Shown here in pieces: positions 45,397-55,198 of a stretch of DNA of 64,000 nt (the stretch's first letter is position 1; each line of letters begins with the position of its first letter). This stretch comes from Isoetes taiwanensis (lineage: Eukaryota > Streptophyta > Lycopodiopsida > Isoetales > Isoetaceae): the NCBI GenBank assembly GCA_021234155.1, contig JAJEKV010000023.1, forward strand, positions 5,787,945 to 5,851,944. Reading direction: 5' to 3'. A program made the translations under genes and the position numbers. A model generated the notes under the pieces. The model ran no database searches and was not told the DNA's origin. It saw only the letters and a program-made list of their open reading frames with translations.

Positions 45397-46253
45397 GCGC
45401 AACAGAGGTAGATCTGCAATGCATGCATGTTTTTTTACTCTATCTCTATGCCAAAATTGCTGCCTGCGAGATTTGGCCACTGGAGGTAATGTAGAAGTCT
45501 CTGGTTGATCCTATGCTGAAATGAAGAAGTGGCATCGTTCAAAGAATGGCAAGTCCTAAGTTTTTTGAGCCAAAAAATGGCCTTTTTTCTTTAAGGCATT
45601 TGCATGATGCTTTGTGGCATGTCTGCTCCAAACTATAGACGATGAATCAGCTGTTTCTAGAACCCTTCATGCCCACTGATTGTCTGCTTGATGTTGCATC
45701 AAAAGGAAGTCCGAAAAGATGGATTTTGGAATAAAAATGAAATGCAAGTAGCTAAGAAGGGAAAAATCCCAGCAAAAGAAGAGCAACCCAACCGATTTTG
45801 ACAACCCTACTCCTCAGTGACAACAGAAACCACAGAAAATGCTTCTGATATGCTATGCTAGGCTGTCTTACAGTGGAATCTCCATAGCCCACAAGAAATA
45901 TGCCAGAGCAGAGCAAAAAAGAGGGCAAAGGACGTTGCCAGGTGTCAAAGTTTAAGTGGTAATTTGCACCATTCGTGTGTTACGCTCGTAATGCATGCCT
46001 GAAAAAGATTCCGGGTATAATTTTCTCAGCGGCGCCGTCAAACTCGGCAGTGCACTCGTGACCCTACCGCTCGTGCGCCGCCTCGTCGGGAGGAGGCGCC
46101 TCAAAAATCATACACCGTAATCTTTTCCAGACATGCCTTATGTAGTACATAGGAAAACTATAAAAACATTAACACTATTATTATATTATATGATGGTTCA
46201 TACTACATGATGGTTCATACGCTTGAACTTCCTTCACCATCATGCAACTTCTT

Positions 46254-46781
46254 TCAAACAAAGCACCAATAGGGGTGGCCACATGCAATCTTCGGCGCCC
46301 TCCCCTCCGTATATAAATCTGATATGAGAGGGGATACGAGAGGGGAAGAGCGGCAGGCAGAGGTGCGGAAGAGAGGAAAACAGATTATCAGACTAAAAAT
46401 TTTGAGTGCCTCCTCTCCAGATTGGAACATTGAGAAGTGGCCTCCGACATCAATCAGAGGCCTCCACCTCCATTTTTGGGGGAAACTCCTTCCGTTGAAA
46501 CCAGAACAGTCACATGTGGCCACCCTTAATGCCCACCCCATTGATAATAATGGGCCTCCTCTCAAATATAAAATTTCTCTCATTGTAAAATGGCAAAAGA
46601 AAACCTACAAGTTTGGTTATCTTGCAAACTCTCAAATAACAAAAGAAAAACTTTAGGATAGCAATGATCTAGGATCTCTTAGAAATGGCAAATGGCGAAA
46701 AAAAACTCTAAAAGTTTGGTTATCTTACAAACTCTGAAATAACAAAAGAACTTTATAGTACTCCCTTTCTTATGGCTACGG
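46254..46781. other. Non-coding, downstream of PHAX
   Basis: Contains a diverged duplication near 46590-46760 (AAGTTTGGTTATCTTGCAAA recurs as AAGTTTGGTTATCTTACAAA) that probably includes the PHAX 3' untranslated region. Confidence 0.4.
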
Positions 46782-47528
46782 CTATGGCTGAAGCTCTAGG
46801 ATCTCTTCATCCAAATGACTACAAAAATCTTCGTCAATGTCCATCTTCTGCCGTTTCATTCTACCTTGCTCATCATCATCCTGGCAGCCAAATTCCCTCT
46901 TCCTTGCTTCCGCCTTTTCTTTGCTATATCTATCTCCTTCAGATTTAATCTTCTTATAAATCTGTGGATCAATCCTTGTTTTTATTAAATTCCACAGCAC
47001 TCCACCGCCGGATCTGCGCCGGCTTCCATCGGCAGTCATCTGGCCGCCGGACCTTTCAATATCCCTAACCTCATCTACAAGTTTTGCTAGAGTAGAAATT
47101 CCTAGGATTATTGCAGCCGTTCTGACTAGAAAAAACTTTCTTTCTTTCAATTCTTCACAAACCTGGCGAACAAATTCGTTCAGATTTACTTTAGGTTTTC
47201 TTTCTTTTGTGCCTTTCTTAAGACCTCGCTTCTTCATACGACTCTGCCTGCGCTTCTGCTTCTTCTTGATCTTCTGTTTCCGTTTTTCAGCATCAATCTT
47301 AGCTTTTTTTATCATAGAATCAAGAGCATCAGCTTGGAAGGCAAATACGCCGGAGATTCCACCCGTCTCTTCATCTATTTTTTTAACGGATACAGAGCCA
47401 TTTCCAAGAACGGGATCAATACTTACGGGTTCTATGGGTCCTTCTTTAACCTGATCTAAGGACGCAGCGACTCCAAAGAAATGTCCAGAATCTGCTTCCA
47501 TGGATTCTTGCAGCGCCGGATCTTCCAT
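46782..47528 (-). CDS. PHAX: PHAX-like snRNA export adaptor
   Basis: 248 codons from ATG 47528 (context CAGAAATGGAAG). An earlier in-frame GTG exists but the ATG fits plant context better. An acidic N-terminus is followed by a basic block (about residues 78-110, KKKQKRRQSRMKKRGLKKG) that could be a nuclear localisation signal. The PHAX RNA-binding domain follows (about residues 112-210): NEFVRQVCEELKERKFFLVR, ILGISTLAKLVDEVRDIE, GGQMTADGSRRRSGGGVLWN and LIKTRIDPQIYKKIKSE. The G-S-R-R-R and G-G-V-x-x-N-L elements are the domain signature. PHAX bridges capped U snRNA, the cap-binding complex and the exportin CRM1 in the nucleus. The frame is intact and intronless across the domain; a 5' UTR intron could end at the CATATTCAG just before the ATG. 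Confidence 0.85.
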   Translation of the reverse strand: MEDPALQESMEADSGHFFGVAASLDQVKEGPIEPVSIDPVLGNGSVSVKKIDEETGGISGVFAFQADALDSMIKKAKIDAEKRKQKIKKKQKRRQSRMKKRGLKKGTKERKPKVNLNEFVRQVCEELKERKFFLVRTAAIILGISTLAKLVDEVRDIERSGGQMTADGSRRRSGGGVLWNLIKTRIDPQIYKKIKSEGDRYSKEKAEARKREFGCQDDDEQGRMKRQKMDIDEDFCSHLDEEILELQP

Positions 47529-47600
47529 TTCTGAATATGAGGACACAAGGAATTAGGGTTTATAGCGCTGGCGACTCTTCATCTTTCTGCGCCACGTAGC

Positions 47601-47676
47601 GTGACGTGGCAGATCTTTTAAATTAAGGCCAAATTCGTGACGTGGCAGATCTTTTATTTAAATTAAGGCCAAATTC
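47601..47676. promoter_or_regulatory. Duplicated GTGACGTGGCAG unit upstream of PHAX
   Basis: A 36-40-bp unit beginning GTGACGTGGCAGATCTTTT and ending TTAAGGCCAAATTC is repeated in tandem, 70-150 bp upstream of the PHAX start. TGACGTGGCA is a strong bZIP-type (ACGT-core) site in plants. Regulation of PHAX by it is inference. Confidence 0.45.
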
Positions 47677-47848
47677 CACTTTGGAAATTAGAGGAGCATC
47701 AGTTAAAGCGAGAACCAGTTGTCATAATTGGAAGGGGAAACTTCCGGGAGCAGGCTGGCGGCGCCGCCGAGAGCGGCGGCAGCCGCGAGCGGCGCCGCCG
47801 CCAGGGCAAGTTTCTCCCAGAAACTCCTTGCGACCGGAGTTTCCCGCC

Positions 47849-48508
47849 GTAACCTACTGGACCCTGAAGTTTCCCAAAAGCTTCTGAACTGGTGTGAGGA
47901 TTGCAAAAAGCTTTGAAAGATAGCAATGCAGGGGCGATCTAGTAAGTTCTGGCGAAGATTTTAGCTCAAGAATCTTGAAATCCATTCTAATCTGTTGTTT
48001 CTCATCCCAAATTTATGTCGTTTCTTGATTTTTGGCAGAAAACTAAGCATGGCTAGAGTAGGGAGATGAAGCATACCATGCTGCTGAAGAAATGCTCGAA
48101 TGAGACATCAAGAAAAGCTGGAACAGAGTTTCCAAAACAAAGCTTTCTGAAACAGAGCTTGCGGAATAGAGTTTGCAAACAAACCGAATAGAGTTTGCAC
48201 CAGAACAAAGCTTCTTCTATGCCAAAGCTGCACAAAGATGGAAAGCTTCTTCCATGCCAAAGCTAGAAAGCTGGAAAGCAGAACAAACCTTCCGAAACAG
48301 AGCTTGCGAAGTTTCGTTTGCAGAGCTGAGCTTGCACAGGGCTTGCAAAGTCTGCACAGAGACTCGATTCAGAGATCGACCCGAAATCTTGCTCCCTAAG
48401 AAAAATCCTGGTGGCGCCACCAGATCGCCGCCAGAAACTTACACCCTAAAATTACCTTAAAAAAAAAGCTCCTGAAATCTTAGGAAACTTCAGGGTCCTG
48501 TAGGTTAC
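47849..48508. mobile_element. Small TIR element candidate (660 bp)
   Basis: Inverted arms 47849-47874 and 48483-48508 (GTAACCTAC, then GGACCCTGAAGTTTCC; 25 of 26 match). The interior has no ORF of note but is built from short AGAGCTTGC and GCCAAAGCT repeats (48130-48360). No clear target duplication flanks it. Just left of it, 47745-47815 is an extremely GC-rich self-complementary stretch (GGCGGCGCCGCC). Confidence 0.45.
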
Positions 48509-48731
48509 GACAGCGCACGTACGATTCCACTTTAACTACAAAACACCTAATTAACTGCCAGCCAGGATGATCCCCCGACATTTTGAATTCAATTTAAGTG
48601 ACAGCATGATCTTGCCGCAGATTTTCTTCAGAGCAAGTGCCGAAGGTGGAATCGTAGAGTAGTCGCTCTTGAAAAAAGGAGGTGGAAGTTGAGATTTGAG
48701 AGAGAGCTGCCGCTGTCAGACGTGGAATCTC

Positions 48732-48839
48732 GCCCTCATTAAAACGAGGGATATTGCATCAAAAATTCTCTCCTTCCCAAGTTGGAATTGACGGGAAGGA
48801 GAGAATTTTTGATGCAATATCCCTCGTTTTAATGAGGGC
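48732..48839. repeat. Perfect 47-bp inverted repeat, 14-nt loop
   Basis: Arms 48732-48778 and 48793-48839 are exact complements with loop AAGTTGGAATTGAC. The arm includes GAGGGATATTGCATC and AATTCTCTCCTTCCC. Pairing stops cleanly at both ends. It has no coding content. Confidence 0.9.
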
Positions 48840-49150
48840 TCCTTTTCTGCAACAGAAGCATGGGCCCGACGGTCGGCCACAAGCATACACGCATTTAGGC
48901 CCAGATTCCACTATCCCGGCGGTAGTTGCAGGGACGAATCGAGAGGCCACAAATCAGCAAATGACGCCAGTGTTGTTGTTCCATTGCAGGGTGGAAGATG
49001 ATGAGTTGGATTCACAAATCATGAATTTTAGTGATGGGCGACCTTGCCCGGGAGATGCACGAAAATTCGCCAGCTAGGATAACTAAAGCTTTGATTAGCA
49101 AAGCTGCCGATCTATAATGGAATCTCAACTGGGGCAATTAGCCCTGATTT

Positions 49151-49380
49151 GCCCGCCATTGGTCTAGTGGTAACACACTAGTTCCTTAGCAATGTGGTCT
49201 CGAGTTCGAGACCGCCCAGAATCGCACTCGGTACTGTTGGAAGTCAAATCCCAACAGACGCAATGTAAGGTGGTTGGGGGTAGGGCCCAACCGAGCAATG
49301 TAGTGTGGTGTGTGGTCACATGTCCAGTTGGATGCTGCCTAGTGGCGTGACGTTAAAACTACTATCTATCTATCTATCTT
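49151..49380 (+). mobile_element. tRNA-derived SINE
   Basis: The head has pol III promoter boxes: A box TGGTCTAGTGG at 49160-49170 and B box AGTTCGAGACC at 49203-49213. The tRNA-like part cannot fold into a complete tRNA. A tRNA-unrelated body of about 140 bp follows, and the 3' end is (CTAT)n at 49361-49379. This is the standard plant SINE layout. A target duplication was not resolved. Confidence 0.75.
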
Positions 49381-50600
49381 ATCAAGTCTCGAAATAGATG
49401 CGTTAGTGGAATCTGGGCCTTAGTTTCACATTTTCTTCCTAAGTTGCATACCAACCTAGATAATCGAGGGATATCAACATATTATGTCATCAACATTTAT
49501 TGAATCCTGAGAAGATAAGTAGCACACAGCAATCACCCCATGCACCAGTTCTATCCGCTCACAGGGTTGCATCCACGATCTAGATGCATTGGATTACAAA
49601 TGCGACGTTTAACGTAATATCAATGTATAGATTAAGCTGCAGAAAAAAGAACTATATACCAATTGCGTATGTATCTTTTATTTCTTAATGATAATTATGT
49701 CAACTTGAACATTTGGAGCGAAAATCCTTCTTTAAATATTGGCACAAGTACAAGAAATGAACCGATTTTATGGTTGTATAAGACATTGAACTGACAATCC
49801 ATGTGGGTTGTAAGTAATTCTTATAATGAAAGATTGTAGAGTATTGAATAAGTGAAGTCAGTAATTGCTGATGGTTAGCAATTTTGTCTAGTTGGGGTTG
49901 TAAGTAATTCTTATAATGACATACATTGTTTGATAAATGGAGTGCGCTGGGGTGGGTTAATAGTTTTATATACGACTATTCGGTCATTTAACTATCATTC
50001 TATGATGAAACCAGCTTAGTCAGGACAATTTTTCTGATTTGGTGATGGGCACTTTGGAGCTCCGTTGTCAGCATTGTTTGTATAACCCACGATAGCTTCT
50101 GCATCCAATCTTCCTTTTTCGTGTTCTTTAGCTCGTTGGAAAGCTTATTCAGAGAGCTTTTCAAAGGTGTGTGATTTATTTAGATTGGCATCATACCAGG
50201 GGCCAGAATTGGACTGATTCATTTCGGTCACCATCAATCATGCCGTTGAAGAAGAATGTAGCATCCAGTCAAAGAGGATTCGGTGTGCCTTTGTGATGTT
50301 GGATGCTCCTTCTAATAATGTATCTACTAGTTTGAATGCATTTTTCACTGTGAGCTGTCTTTCTCGACTTCAAAAAAAATTCTCAGACCTGTCTTTTTCA
50401 CTCTGAGTCGACAAACACCCTCAAACCTTCTTTTCAGACCAGTCTTTTTCACTCTGAGTTGTCTTTCTCGACTCTTGTTGAAAAGTGGACCCTCGACTTG
50501 CTTTTTTGCATTTTGAGCTATCTTCCTCGATTAGCTAGTCGAGAAATGGCCGTTGGAACTGGTTCTTATTTTCTTTATCTTGTCTGTAGCATCATATGAC
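49381..50600. other. Non-coding with short duplications
   Basis: GGGTTGTAAGTAATTCTTA recurs at about 49806 and 49896. GTCTTTTTCACTCTGAGT recurs three times in 50340-50470. No gene is recognised. Confidence 0.45.
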
Positions 50601-50607
50601 TAACTTT

Positions 50608-52052
50608 TTTTTGAAGGACGAAAGGTTGTATTCAAGAATAAAGATCAAGAGTCATCATAGATACTCTAATATGGGACTAAAAACCTAGAGAAGGCAATTG
50701 AATCCATAGGAAAAATCACACACACAGTAAGACATCATCTCTCTTGTACTATTTTGAGGCATTTGGCCGTCTTACCATGATCCACATGCTCCACAATATG
50801 TAGCTGCTCATCATCTGATATCAAATTATTATGCCACATAATATGGTGAGGAAGAGAGGTGGTAGAAGCGCCGCTTTCTAATAAGTTCATTGCATTTGAC
50901 TTTTCTCTTGGAGTCTTCTTCAAATTAACCCTCTACCAAGATTTCTTGGTACACTAATAGTGAAGCTATCTGACATGATAACCTCAGGCATCCGAGCTAA
51001 ATGAGGCAATACATCAATAGTATCACCAACATGAAAGTCAAGTGCAACAACAAGTGCAAATATCTGTATACTAGAGAGGAACTCAAGGAAGGAGGAATAG
51101 CAGTAGCAGTGGAAGCTGATGAAATGATAGAGGAAGGTAAGACCAGGGAAGCACCAATTATATACTGGACTGGAGACTGAGGATGAGCTGCACATAAAAA
51201 CCATGTCGAAAAGAAGCAAATGCCTCTTTATCAGAAAATAAGTGAGCAAATTCCAGACCATTCAACAATTTTAGGTCCAACTTGTGCCAAGGGCCACTTT
51301 TTACCACAATGCAATATGGCAATGAAGCATCTACTAGCATACATGCACAAATTCTAGGACCATTCATAATGGAATGAGAAATATACATTCCAAGTCCATT
51401 AGCAATTGATACCAGAAACTGCCATCAAATTTGGAGGAAGGTTAAGTAAAAAGAACCAACATGGCATCCTGAGAGCACTAATCATCATAGGTGTAAAGCT
51501 AGGAGAATAATACTGATATAGAAGATAGCTTCCCTCAAGTGGGTCAATTCCCTTAGAGATTAATGTATCCACTGCATCGCTATTCTCAAACATAATCATA
51601 TAACAAAGTTGTGAGATAATAACTTTAATGAATGAAAAGTAGGACGTTGAAGACATTGTAGCAAATGAGCGAATCAACCACGAAATTGTGCAAAATTCAA
51701 ATAGCCCCCAGTAAAGTATCCAAGAACAGGACATGATGACAAATTTTCGGCACACCTAACATGAGCAGCATGATCCACCTCGACTACTGGAATACCAGAA
51801 GCTTCAACTAAATTTTGACAGTCAATTGATAAAACACATCATCTGAAGGCAATTATTGTTGAAGTTATGTCTGTGCCACCAATTCCTCCTGATTCCCCTT
51901 AGCTTGCATCTGATGCTCGAGCCTTCCTATATTATTGGCCACATCTTTGCAAATCCAATCCCTAAATCTCTAGCATGCAACATTAGAAATAGCATCAGAA
52001 ATCACTTGAATAACTTGATTCTGTCCTTTGCAGTTCTTATCCCGACCAGATA
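50608..52052 (-). mobile_element. LINE-like relic with DUF4283-type ORF1
   Basis: Poly-T at 50608 followed by GAAGGACGA is the same 3' end as the LINE at 40969. Minus-strand frames read GSYLLYQYYSPSFTPMMISA, then PCWFFLLNLPPNLM (51560-51415) and DASLPYCIVVKSGPWHKLDL (51320-51260). The order of an aromatic P-x-F block, a W/F-x-x-L-N-LPP block and a later V/D-x-S-x-P block is reminiscent of the DUF4283 domain of plant LINE ORF1 proteins. Stops break it throughout. The reverse transcriptase is absent, so the element is internally deleted. Its 5' side is cut by the LTR retrotransposon at 52058. Confidence 0.4.
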
Positions 52053-52199
52053 GTACATGTGACGTTCCAGCACAGTATACGCTCCCAGGACGTATAGTGT
52101 ACTGCCACGTCACGCGTACACGCCACCCCGACTGACGTGTACGCCAACGTGTAGCCAAGTGGGTAGCCCCTAGGGGGCAACTTGCTAAGAATGTGCATT

Positions 52200-52420
52200 A
52201 GTATTAATGTGCACATTTTCCAATGTACACATTAATGTGGGCACACATTTCCATGTGGCCACTTGATGCCAAGTGGGCCATACCCATAGGTGCAATTAAT
52301 GTGCACATTTTCCAATGTACACATTCATTAATGTGCACACATTTCCATGTGAGCACATTTGGGTGCACACATTTCCATGTGGGCACATTTGGCCACCTAG
52401 CCCTTAAAGGCAAGTGGGCC
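52200..52420. repeat. GTGCACA/TTTCCATGTG repeats in the LTR U3
   Basis: Diverged units built on AATGTGCACATTTTCCAATG, TACACATTAATG and CACACATTTCCATGTG recur three to four times upstream of the TATA-like box. The same array is in the 3' LTR (62265-62460). Repeated units just upstream of a TATA box are typical of LTR enhancers. Confidence 0.65.
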
Positions 52421-52481
52421 CTTTTCCCAATTATCCCACATGCCTAAAGGGGATAATTGGAAACCCTAGCCACCCCTTGTC

Positions 52482-52488
52482 TATTTAA
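52482..52488 (+). promoter_or_regulatory. TATA-like box of the 5' LTR
   Basis: TATTTAA within CTATTTAAGTAGGAG, conserved in the 3' LTR at 62551-62557. It is the best TATA candidate in the LTR. Confidence 0.5.
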
Positions 52489-53871
52489 GTAGGAGAACCC
52501 TAACTTGCCCATTTTCGTTTCTAGGGTTTTAGAGCTCCGTTTTGGCTGCCTCAAGAGCCAAAACCGCCTCCCCGAACTGGCCCCGAGAGAAAGCGCATCA
52601 TTAGTTTTCCTTGATTCGAGCATTTTTCAGGGATGGTCGAGTTCAGTCAGGAGGAGGAACTCAAGGATGGGGTATTTAGGCAATTTAGTAGTCTAAACCC
52701 CATTTCAGCCATCGAATCAGTGAGGTTTAGCCTCTTAAATTGCCCATAACAGACCCTCTAGAACTCTAGATAGCTTGATTCTAACTAAAGAACCTAACTC
52801 TATGATATAGATTAGATCTTGTTCTTTAGTTCTTACGTGATGTATATGGATGATGTATCTCTGTGAACTCCTTGTATTGGGAAGGGGTAGAGACCCTAAA
52901 GCTTGGTAGTAGATGCTCCTAGATTAGCCTCTCTAGCACACTATAGATGCGACTGCGTGCAATAGCCCTTTGTGTTGTGTTCTTAGGGGGGGACCCAGGT
53001 TGATAAGGGTGGTGTGTCCATAGCGGTTGCTCTCTCGGGATGTAAAGTCTACCCGGAGAGCACTGCGGACTAGCGCTTAATACTCGGGACCTGCGTGCAC
53101 CCCGAGTATGAGTTCGACACCGTTGGGGATAAGAAGCCGTGCGGCGGCGGTGCCACCAGGGGATTTCAGCCGAGGGTCCCGTAATGCGATGGTTGTCTTG
53201 TACCGGGGGTCGGGACCTCGGCCGTGGTGGTAGTTCCCTTCAAGTGGGTTAAAGTCGAAAGTGCGGACGGTTGGTGTCCTCTAGTCCACTGCTATGGCAT
53301 TGATCATCTGGTGGGAGAGAAACCTCCCTACCGCCTCATCGGGTGCAGGGGAGATGTAACTTTGGCTATAGCCCCTTTGGCTATGATCGGCGAGGCTACG
53401 GTCCAACCCGAAGTTCTTCAACCTATCTCGCAAAGTGTATGCGGGGAGGGGCGGATGGAGTGGACAACCCTAAGCCATGTTCATGTGCCGCCCAAATCCA
53501 TTGCCATGAATTGCAATGCGCAATGAACTCGGAGACCCAAGCCGCCGGTCAGTCATCCCTTTGAGTCTGAGCCTTGGGTAGGATTCCCTATGTGATGTGC
53601 TGATCTTTGTCTATGCAGATATGTGGAGGGCCATCCTTCGTGATGGTCATATGATATTGATGTATGTGCTACTGACATGTATGTTTACGCTTCCGCAGCT
53701 AGGTAGGCCCTGAGGGAGACGGGGTGCAATGACCCTTCCACTCTTCCCACTGGAACCCGTCACGGTTGCAGTGTCATGTGGAGGGCCCTGTATTAGCATG
53801 GAGCTGGTATGGGGGATGAACTCCTGTTTGTGTACGGTGAGGGCACCGTATACGAGTAGGGGACGTCACAG

Positions 53872-53883
53872 TGGTATCAGAGC
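53872..53883 (+). other. Primer-binding site (initiator tRNA-Met)
   Basis: TGGTATCAGAGC, one base after the 5' LTR. It is complementary to the 3' end of plant initiator tRNA-Met, the usual primer for Ty1/copia and Ty3/gypsy elements. Confidence 0.92.
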
Positions 53884-54000
53884 AATGTTCTTGGAGACCA
53901 AGAGCAAAGCACTGACCATGCTCCCAGTAGTACTAACTTGATAGGATCCTCAAACCTCGAAGAATGGGAAAAATTTTTCTCATTTTTGTAGTATATGCTA

Positions 54001-54080
54001 AGCTAGTAACAGTTAAAATGAATTAGTAACAGTTAAAGTGAATTAGTAACAGTTAAAGTGAATTAGTAACAGTTAAAGCG
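54001..54080 (+). repeat. Four 20-bp tandem units in the leader
   Basis: Unit AATTAGTAACAGTTAAAGTG, four times with one or two changes each, 130 bp after the primer site. Confidence 0.9.
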
Positions 54081-54105
54081 AAAAATTAGTGAGCCAAGTA
54101 GGATG

Positions 54106-55198
54106 GTCTCACACGTAGCGCCAGGGCCGATTTTTCAGATCTAGAAACCTGTCTGGGCGCAACGTGTGAGACATTGATATGAAAACAGTTTAGACATTGA
54201 TCTGAAAACAGTTTAAAAAGTCAAAAAAAATTTAGAAAAGTAACTTAGTAATTCGAATTTCAGCCTAGGAATTAGCTAGATTAGCTTTCTAATCTATTTA
54301 AACCTCATCTTAAAAGAATTCCCACAATAGCGGGAATTGAACCTCCCACCCACAGGGTTGAACCCCCCCAAACCCCCCCGTGCCAACCACTGAGGGCGGG
54401 CATCGTTTGTGTTTGAATTATAATCCTTAATTAGATTTAAGCTGTAATAATGTTAGATAATATTAATGGCCAAGCCTTAGACTTAGAACCAAGACCCTTA
54501 AGCTAGATAGAGTCATCATCCTGATAGACACCAAGCCTCCGATCGACATGACGCGCACCAAACAGACCACTCGACTCCCTCGACAAGGCGAAACAGCCAG
54601 AGGCCAAGGAGGCTGAAGGAAACAAGAAGAGGAGAGGGCACAACGAGAGCGGGAGGCCAGGGGTCAAGAAGCAGCAGAGCAGAAGCTGGTCCAACATTTT
54701 GAAGACTCAACAGCCGCACAGTACACACCAAGGGAGTAACTCTAATGAAGAAAGATATGCACTTACCAATCATATCAAAGGAGAACCTTATTAATTTCGT
54801 AAATGATAAAATTTGTTTAATACAACGTGTTTTAGAGTAAATTATAACTGTATAAAGTTACTTAATTAAGTTAAGTTATAGAATTCTAGCTTTTGTTTTA
54901 GTCAAATTGGAGCTTTTGAGCAAAATTGAGACGATGTCTCACACGTCGCGCCGGAGATGATTTCTACATTTTAGGAATCGGCCGGAAGCAACATGTGAGA
55001 CCATGCCCAAAAATGCCCAAAACAGCTCCAAATCGACCAAGTAAGGGGTCAATTCTGCCTAACTCGATGAGTTTAGTGGAATTACAGCCTTAGATCACTT
55101 AAATTGAGTAAGCCTAGCCCAATTAGGACCCATGTCTCACACGTCCGCCAGATGATTTCTACATTCTCAAAATCGGGTGCGGGCGCAGCGTGTGAGAC
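54106..55198. repeat. Three copies of a TCTCACACGT hairpin in the leader
   Basis: Copies at 54106-54172, 54936-55001 and 55134-55198. Each opens GTCTCACACGT plus a GC-rich word and closes with a GC-rich word plus A(A/G)C(G/A)TGTGAGAC. The loop half carries a conserved GATTT(C/T)... AGAT or GATGATTTCTACATT segment (copies 2 and 3). The stems are 15-17 bp with minor mismatches. Confidence 0.8.
54548..54740 (+). pseudogene. Possible gag N-terminus relic
   Basis: ATG at 54548 opens MTRTKQTTRLPRQGETARGQ and meets a stop at 54614. Another phase is Glu/Arg/Gln-rich (EEERAQREREARGQEAAEQK, then LVQHFEDSTAAQY), which is gag-like in character. This is the first plausible coding start after the primer site and leader repeats. 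No CCHC knuckle was found downstream. Confidence 0.35.

Larger units (their letters stand above)
52058..53870 (+). repeat. 5' LTR
   Basis: 1813 bp, terminal octamers TGTGACGT / ACGTCACA. It differs from the 3' LTR by substitutions and many short indels. A TATA-like TATTTAA lies at 52482-52488, about 425 bp in. Confidence 0.92.

Noticed and set aside
46268-46526. MITE with GGGTGGCCACATG inverted ends
   Set aside because: Only about 14 bp of inverted match, no further pairing inside and no target duplication.
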